A stretch of 64,000 bases of DNA, from positions 54,090,207 through 54,154,206 of the forward strand of contig NC_080078.1 in the NCBI RefSeq assembly GCF_949987535.1, in the 5' to 3' direction. Position numbers and translations under genes: made by a program. The notes beneath the pieces are model-generated. The model made no database searches. It had not been told where the DNA came from and saw only the letters and a program-made list of their open reading frames with translations. This DNA is from Balaenoptera acutorostrata (Eukaryota; Chordata; Mammalia; Artiodactyla; Balaenopteridae). Below are positions 57,958-64,000 of this stretch, one piece after another; the stretch's first letter is position 1; each line of letters begins with the position of its first letter.

Positions 57958-60900
57958 ATGGTAATAGGAACATATATATCGATAATTACCTTAAATGTAA
58001 ATGGATTATATGCTCCAACCAAAAGACATAGACTGGCTGAATGGATACAAAAACAAGACCCATATATATGCTGTCTGCAATAGACTCACTTCAGACCTAG
58101 GGACACATACAGATTGAAAGTGAGGGGATGGAAAAAGATAGTCCATGCAAATGGAAATCAAAAGAAAGCTGGAGTAGCAATTCTCATATCAGACAAAATA
58201 GACTTTAAATCAAAGACTATTACAAGAGACAAAGAGGGACACTACATAATGATCAAGGGATCAATCCAAGCAAAAGATATAACAATTGTAAATATTTATG
58301 CACCCAACATAGGAGCACCTCAATACATAAGGCAATACTAACAGCCATAAAAGGGGAAATCGACAGTAACACAATCATAGTAGGGGACTTTAACACCCCA
58401 CTCTCATCAATGGACAGATCATCCAAAATGAAAATAAATAAGGAAACACAAGCTTTAAATGATACATTAAACAAGATGGACTTAATTGATATTTATAGGA
58501 CATTCCATCCAAAACAACAGAATACACTTTCTTATCAAGCGCTCATGGAACATTCTCCAGGATAGATCATATCTTGGGTCACAAATCAAGCCTTGGTAAA
58601 TTTAAGAAAATTGAAATTGTATCAAGTATCTTTTCCGACCACAACGCTACGAGACTAGATATCAATGGCAGGAAAAAACTGTAAGAAATACAGTTGGAGG
58701 CTAAACAACACACTACTTAATAACCAAGAGATCACTGAAGAAATCAAAGGGGAAATCAAAAAATACCTAGAAACAAATGACAATGAAAACACAGTGGCTC
58801 AAAACCTATGGGATGCAGCAAAAGCAGTTCTAAGAGGGAAGTTTATAGCTATACAATCCTACCTCAAGAAACAAGAAACATCTCAAATAAACAACCTAAT
58901 GTTACACCTAAAGCAATTAGAGAAAGAAGAACAAAAAACGCCCAGAGTTAGCAGAAGGAAAGAAATCATAAAGATCAGATCAGAAATAAATGAAAAAGAA
59001 ATGAAGGAAAAAATAGCAAAGATCAATAAAACTAAAAGCTGGTTCTTTGAGAAGATAAACAAAATTGAAAAACCTTTAGCCAGACTTATCAAGAAAAAAA
59101 GGGAGAAGACTCAGATCAATAGAATTAGAAATGAAAAAGGAGAAGTGACAACACACACTGCAGAAATACAAAGGACCATGAGAGATTACTACAAGAAACT
59201 ATATGCCAATAAAATGGACAACCTGGAAGAAATGGACAAATTCTTAGAAATCCACAACCTTCCGAGACTGAACCAGGAAGAAATAGAAAATATGAACAGA
59301 CCAATCACAAGCACTGAAATTGAAACTGTGATTAAAAATTTTCCAACAAACAGAAGCCCAGGACCGATTGGCTTCACAGGCGAATTCTATCAAACATTTA
59401 GAGAAGAGCTAACACATATCCATCTCAAACTCTTCCAAAATATTGCAGAGGGAGGAACACTCCCAAACTCATTCTACGAGGCCACCGTCACTCTGTTACC
59501 AAAACCAGACAAAGATATCACAAAGAAAGAAAACTACAGGCCAATATCACTGATGAACATACATGCAAAAATCCTCAACAAAATACTGGCAAACAGAATC
59601 CAACAGCACATTAAAAGGATCATACACTATCATCAAGGGAGTTTTATCCCAGGAAAGCAAGGATTCTTCAATATACGCAAATCAATCAACATGATACACC
59701 ATATTAACAAATTGAAGGAGAAAAACCATAGATCATCTCAATAGATGCAGAGAAAGCTTTTGACAAAATTCAACACCCATTTATGATAAAAACCCTCCAG
59801 AAAGTAGGCATAGAGGGAACTTTCCTCAATATAATAAAGGCCATATATGAAAAACCCACAGCCAACATCATCCTCAATGGTGAAAAACTGAAACCATTTC
59901 CACTAAGATCAGGAACAAGACAAGGTTGCCCACTCTCACCATTATTATTCAACATAGTTTTGGAAGTCTTAGCCACAGCAATCAGAGAAGAAAAAGAAAT
60001 AAAAGGAATCCAAATTGGAAAAGAAAAATTAAAGCTGTCACTATTTGCAGATGACATGATACTATATAGAGAGAATCCTAAAGACTCTACCAGAAAACTA
60101 CTAGAGCTAATCAATGAATTTGGTAAAGTAGCAGGATACAAAATTAATGCACAGAAATCTCTTGCATTCCTATATACGAATGATGAAAAATCTGAAAGTG
60201 AAATTAAGAAAACCCTCCTATTTACCATTGCAACAAAAAGAATAAAATATCTAGGAATAAACCTACCTAAGGAGACAAAAGACCTTTATGCAGAAAATTA
60301 TAAGACACTGATGAAAGAAATTAAAGATTATACAAATTGATGGAGAGATATACCATGTTCTTGGATTGGAAGAATCAACATTGTGAAAATGACTCCACTA
60401 CCCAAAGCAATCTACAGATTCAATGCAATCCCTATCAAACTACCACTGGCATTTTTCACAGAACTAGAACAAAAAATTTCACAATTTTTATGGAAACACA
60501 ACAGACCCCGAAGAGCCAAAGAAATCTTGAGAAAGAAAAGCGGAGCTGGAGGAATCAGGCTCCTGGACTTCAGACTATACTACAAAGCTACAATAATCAA
60601 GACAGTATGGTACTGGCACAAAAACAGAAATACAGATCAATGGAACAGGATAGAAAGCTCAGAGATAAGCACATACACATATGGTCACCTTATCTTTGAT
60701 AAAGGAGGCAAGAATATACAGTGGAGAAAAGACAGCCTCTATAATAAGTGGTGCTGGGAAAAATGGACAGCAACATGTAAAAGAATGAAATTAGAACACT
60801 CCCTAACACCATACACAAATATAAACTCAAAATGGATTAAAGATCTAAATGTAAGGCCAGACACTATAAAACTCTTAGAGGAAAACATAGGCAGAACACT

Positions 60901-61765
60901 CTATGACATAAATCACAGCAAGATCCTTTTTGACCCAGCTGCTAGAGAAATGGAAATAAAAACACAAATTAAAAAATGGGACCTAATGAAACTTAAAAGT
61001 TTTTGCACAGCAAAGGAAACCATAACAAGAGGAAAAGACAACCCTCAGAATGGGAGAAAATATTTGCAAATGAAACAACTGACAAAGGATTAATCTCCAA
61101 AATTTACAAGCAACTCATGCTGCTCAATATAAAAAAAACAAACAACCCAATCCAAACATGGGCAGAAGACGTAAATAGACATTTCTCCAAAGAAGATATA
61201 CAGACTGCCAACAAACACATGAAAGAATGCTCAACATCATTAATCATTAGAGAAATGCAAGTCAAATCTACAATGAGATATCTTCTCACACCAGTCAGAA
61301 TGGCCATCATCAAAAATCTACAAACAATAAATGCTGGAGAGGGTGTGGAGAAAAGGGAACCCTCTTGCACTGTTGGTGGGAATGTAAATTGATACAGCCA
61401 CTCTGGAGAACAGTATGGAGGTTCCTTAAAAAACTAAAAATAGAACTACCATATGACCCAGCAATCCCACTACTGGGCATATATCCTGAGAAAACCATAA
61501 TTCAAAAAAAGTCATTAGCACAATGTTCATTGCAGCTCTGTTTACAATAGCCAGGACATGGAAGCAACCTAAGTGTCCATCAACAGATGAATGGATAAAG
61601 AAGATGTGGCACATATATACAATGGAATATTACTCAGCCATAAAAAGGAATGAAACTGAGTTATTTGTAGTGAGGTGGATGGACCTAGAGACTGTCATAC
61701 AGAGCGAAGGAAGTCAGAAAGAGAAAAATAAATACCGTATGCTAACACATATATATGGAATGTAA
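57958..61765 (+). pseudogene. L1 ORF2 (endonuclease-reverse transcriptase), disabled
   Basis: Start MVIGTYISIITLNVNGLYAP. Endonuclease: codon 42 is TAG (58081-58083), at the place of the glutamate in CLQETH. GDFNTPL (about 58383-58403) and SDHN (about 58637) follow in other frames. Reverse transcriptase: the longest frame, 58665-59744 (359 codons), has [17 protein letters not shown] and [10 protein letters not shown]. The next, 59783-60340, has the catalytic LFADDM box (about 60040). C-terminal part: [16 protein letters not shown] and the cysteine-rich CWWECK. At least eight lesions: stops at 58081 and 60338, frame changes near 58337, 58512, 59730, 61030, 61350 and 61515. Confidence 0.92.
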
Positions 61766-62130
61766 AAAAAAAAAGAAAGAAAAAGAAAATGGTTAGAAGA
61801 ACCTAGTGGCAAGACGGGAATAAAGATGCAGACCTACTAGAGAATGGACTTGAGGATACGGGGAGGGAGAAGGGTAAGCTGGGAAAAAGTGAGAGAGTGG
61901 CATGGACATATATACACTACCGAACGTAAAGTAGATAGCTAGTGGGAAGCAGTCACATAGCACAGGGAGATCAGCTCAGTGCTTCGTGACCACCTAGAGG
62001 GGTGGGATAGGGAGGGTGGGAGGGAGGGATATGCAAGAGGGAAGAGATATGGGGACATATGTATGTGTATAACTGATTCACTTTGTTATAAAGCAGAAAC
62101 TGACACACCATTGTAAAGCAATTATACTCT

Positions 62131-62136
62131 ATTAAA
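62131..62136 (+). terminator. Weak L1 polyadenylation signal ATTAAA
   Basis: ATTAAA in place of the AATAAA found at the same position of the L1 3' ends at 46590 and 34769-34972 (reverse). A weaker signal would favour read-through into the downstream flank. Confidence 0.75.
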
Positions 62137-62193
62137 GATGTTAAAAAATAAATAAATAAATAAAAATAAAAAATAAATAAAATTAAAAAAAAA

Positions 62194-62373
62194 GAGCTCA
62201 GAGACCCAATGTCCATCCTGGTTCATCCACTAAGAGGATTCCCTTAAATCTTTTGATTCTCAGTTTGTTGTAGTGCCTGATACATTGTTGTGTGTTGTAT
62301 GAATAAACAATGTTGTATGAATTTTCAAAATAAAGGTAGTCTTGAACTTGAAATAAATAAATAAATAAATAAA
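62194..62373 (+). mobile_element. 3'-transduced segment plus second A-tail
   Basis: After the first L1 tail come 157 bp of non-L1 sequence (62194-62350, starts GAGCTCAGAGACCCAATGTC) with AATAAA at 62329-62334, then a second tail of AAAT units from 62351. The older L1 resumes with 'taaataagatacaaag' at 62374. TAAATAAG at 55011-55018 and 62374-62381 is the likely target-site duplication, its upstream limit blurred by the AAAT tail. The older L1 reads continuously across when 55019-62373 is removed, so the 157 bp arrived with the L1. Confidence 0.92.
62329..62334 (+). terminator. Polyadenylation signal in transduced flank
   Basis: AATAAA about 16 nt before the second A-tail (62351), the normal cleavage distance. 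Confidence 0.8.
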
Positions 62374-62535
62374 TAAATAAGATACAAAGATATATTTTAT
62401 AGCATGAGGAATATAGCCAATATTTTATAATAACTTTAAATGGAATATAATCTATAAAAATATTGAATCACTTAAGTTGTAAACATGAAACTAATATAAT
62501 ATTGTCAATCAACTATACTTTAATAAAAAAATTAA
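62374..62535 (+). mobile_element. L1 (L1MA-like), middle layer, part 2
   Basis: 3' terminus of the L1 interrupted at 55018: 'gatacaaagatatattttatagcatgaggaatatagccaatattttataataac', ending 'aatcaactatactttaataaaaaaatt'. The joined order is that expected of the 3'UTR. Confidence 0.9.
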
Positions 62536-62539
62536 ATGT

Positions 62540-63255
62540 ATGTAGTTACACTACACAATATTCAAAGAGCTGTTACAAATTAATAAAAAAACATAAGAAT
62601 TTTTTATTATGAAAAAATTCATAGGTGATATGAAAAGGCAATCTATAGAGAAGCAAATACAAATAAACAATAAACATATGGAAATAATGTTCAATTTCTC
62701 CAGTCCTTAGAGAGTAGAATTATCAGTAACAGCAAATAAAACTTTATATCTTTCAGGCTGGAAAAGAAAGCAGTGTGACAACTGCCACTGGCATGGTTGT
62801 GGGAGAAGGTATCCCCTCCCTTGGCTGATGTGGATGTGTACTGTTTAAGGAACATTTGGAATGCAATCTGCAATACTTATTTAAATTCAAAATACACATA
62901 TTCATACCTCCTGAAATCCTACTTTGAAAATATATCCCACTGAAATAAAAGGTCTGGTACATAAAAATGTATATACAAGTGAGTTTATTGCAGAACTGTT
63001 TGAAATGCAAAAAGATTGAAAACAAAAATTCCCATAAGTGGGGCAACTGATGAACTGAGGGACAACAATGCCATCAGATGCTGTGCAGCCATTGAAACAA
63101 TGGGTTAGATCTCTAAGGTGGACTTGGAGCCAGAGCCACACTTTCTTAAGTGACAAAAACAAATGAATAGACTTGTGATATCGTAACACAGTTTTTAAAG
63201 TAAACAGTACTAAACCTTCAAACGTGTGTATTTGTACAAAATTAGGCCAACTGGA
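62540..63255 (+). mobile_element. Old L1, outer layer, part 2
   Basis: Late ORF2/3'UTR phrases of a diverged L1: 'caaagagctgttacaaattaataaaa', 'aaggcaatctatagagaagcaaatac', 'gagtttattgcagaactgtttgaaatgcaaaaagattg' and 'tggacttggagcc..'. Same strand and plausible order relative to 52440-54090, although roughly 1 kb expected between them is missing. Confidence 0.55.
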
Positions 63256-63264
63256 GAAAATAGG

Positions 63265-63700
63265 TATTTTCATTGTGTCCACTGGGAAGCAGATGTTGAG
63301 ATGGGCTTAAGAGTGCAAGTAGTTTTTGGATAGCTAGTACCTCTGAAAGATAAAAGGGGGAAGATGCAGGATAGGATAGAGTAAGCCATAGATTATAATT
63401 CAGCTCTGTCAAAGTCTTGGTGTGTCCAATGGGAAGCCCTGAAACAAAGATCGCCCACTGAAGGAATCTCACATTGGGCACAAGTGACCAGTCATTGGCT
63501 CGGGTCTGCCCCAAGTGATGTGTAGCATCAAACCAAAAGCTGAGGGGGGGCTTGAAGTCCATAGCTTTCAGCTGACTGCATTCCTTGCAGCTGAATGTCT
63601 AGTTCCTTCTTGAAAGGAGATACAAGAAGTGCATTTCCAAGGCTGCACATATGCTGGGATTTTGGTAGGGGTGAAAATATAAGACTGAAGGGTGGGGGCA
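63265..63700 (+). repeat. Dispersed repeat 'A', copy
   Basis: 'tgtccactgggaagcagatgttgagatgggcttaagagtgcaagtagtttttgg' matches the head of repeat A (17695, 43025). Overlapping frames on both strands (for example 106 codons at 63242-63562, minus) are by-products. Confidence 0.45.
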
Positions 63701-63729
63701 AGGTAGAGGTGACAAAACGGGAGAAGATT

Positions 63730-64000
63730 TTGGTGCTTTATCATTCCCTTGCTTTTGTTTATAGATTAACTATATATCCCTAAACAAAATTGAGTTTCAC
63801 TTGTTTACTATCTTCATAAAAATGGAATTACATTACGTGTATTCTTTTGCAACTTGCTTTTTTTCCTTTAAAAATTATGTTCTAACATGACACTTGTTAA
63901 TTTCTTCTGGATTATCAGATATTAGGTCAAATATCATTTTTACTGGTTTTCAACCTGCAAGAGTCTGTATTTAATTTCTTCAATGAATATAAAAATGAAT
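63730..64000 (-). mobile_element. Old L1-like LINE, reverse, cut by window end
   Basis: 'cttcataaaaatggaattacattacgtgtattcttttgcaacttgctttttttcc' is the type of sequence found in reversed old L1 3' regions (compare 26640-26760). It runs off the window. Confidence 0.45.

Larger units (their letters stand above)
55019..62193 (+). mobile_element. Full-length young L1 (disabled)
   Basis: Complete L1 order: 5' end GGGGAGGAGCTTCAAGATGG, about 2 kb 5'UTR (55019-56998), ORF1 region (56999 to about 57895), ORF2 region (57958-61765), 3'UTR and an A/T-rich tail (62143-62193). Both ORFs carry stops and frameshifts, so the copy cannot move itself. Its own polyadenylation signal is the weaker ATTAAA (62131-62136), while the copies ending at 46605 and 17486 have AATAAA. 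It lies inside an older L1 that resumes at 62374, with a further 157 bp of foreign DNA between (see next entries). Confidence 0.95.

Noticed and set aside
58665..59744. 359-codon open frame, the longest in the window, as a host gene
   Set aside because: It is the reverse transcriptase part of L1 ORF2 ([27 protein letters not shown]) with L1 on both sides and frame breaks at both ends.
1..64000. A novel multi-gene system such as a defence island, biosynthetic cluster or new immune locus
   Set aside because: No bacterial or phage-type gene organisation, no host exons and no co-directional coding blocks outside L1. Everything coding-like is explained by L1.

Overview
This window is mammalian nuclear DNA, AT-rich and dense in interspersed repeats. 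I find no host protein-coding exon, tRNA, rRNA or CRISPR array. Four tRNA-Glu-type SINEs of the CHR class (1210-1395, 11507-11640, 21309-21659, 45754-46086), artiodactyl-type L1s with a ~2 kb GC-rich 5'UTR, and no recognisable BovB LINE or Bov-tA SINE together suggest a whale or dolphin (possibly hippo). That is inference from repeat content. The window reads like a gene desert or a long intron.

Layout. 0-2.7 kb: background with MIR fragments and a reverse CHR SINE. 2.7-13.1 kb: a nested stack. An old L1 (plus strand) is split at about 4.14/9.60 kb by what looks like a solo retroviral LTR, itself split at about 4.53/9.45 kb by reverse-strand L1s, including an internally deleted younger L1 at 5.53-9.32 kb. 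13.5-17.5 kb: another young L1 lacking the reverse transcriptase segment. 17.5-46 kb: old L1, L2, MIR, MLT1-like and unnamed repeats, two long CHR SINEs, and several short young L1 3' ends with clear target-site duplications. 46.4-46.75 kb: an L1 3' end that carried along 116 bp of its source flank. 48.8-51.6 kb: old reverse L1. 52.4-63.3 kb: three nested L1s. The innermost is a full-length young L1 (55.02-62.15 kb) with 5'UTR, ORF1 and ORF2, all disabled, followed by 157 bp of apparent 3'-transduced DNA.

Nothing here works together as a pathway. The biology is retrotransposition, with L1 mobilising itself, its downstream flank, SINEs, and in one place apparently only a poly(A) tail. The best observations are two independent L1 3' transductions, a poly(A)-only insertion flanked by a target-site duplication, a perfect 19-bp hairpin that looks like a template switch, two internally deleted L1s with short microhomology at the junctions, and an A-run frameshift at the same point of ORF1 in all three young copies. 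I see no candidate for a new gene system. Old-repeat boundaries are approximate (tens of bases), and family names rest on recall of consensus sequences rather than a database search.
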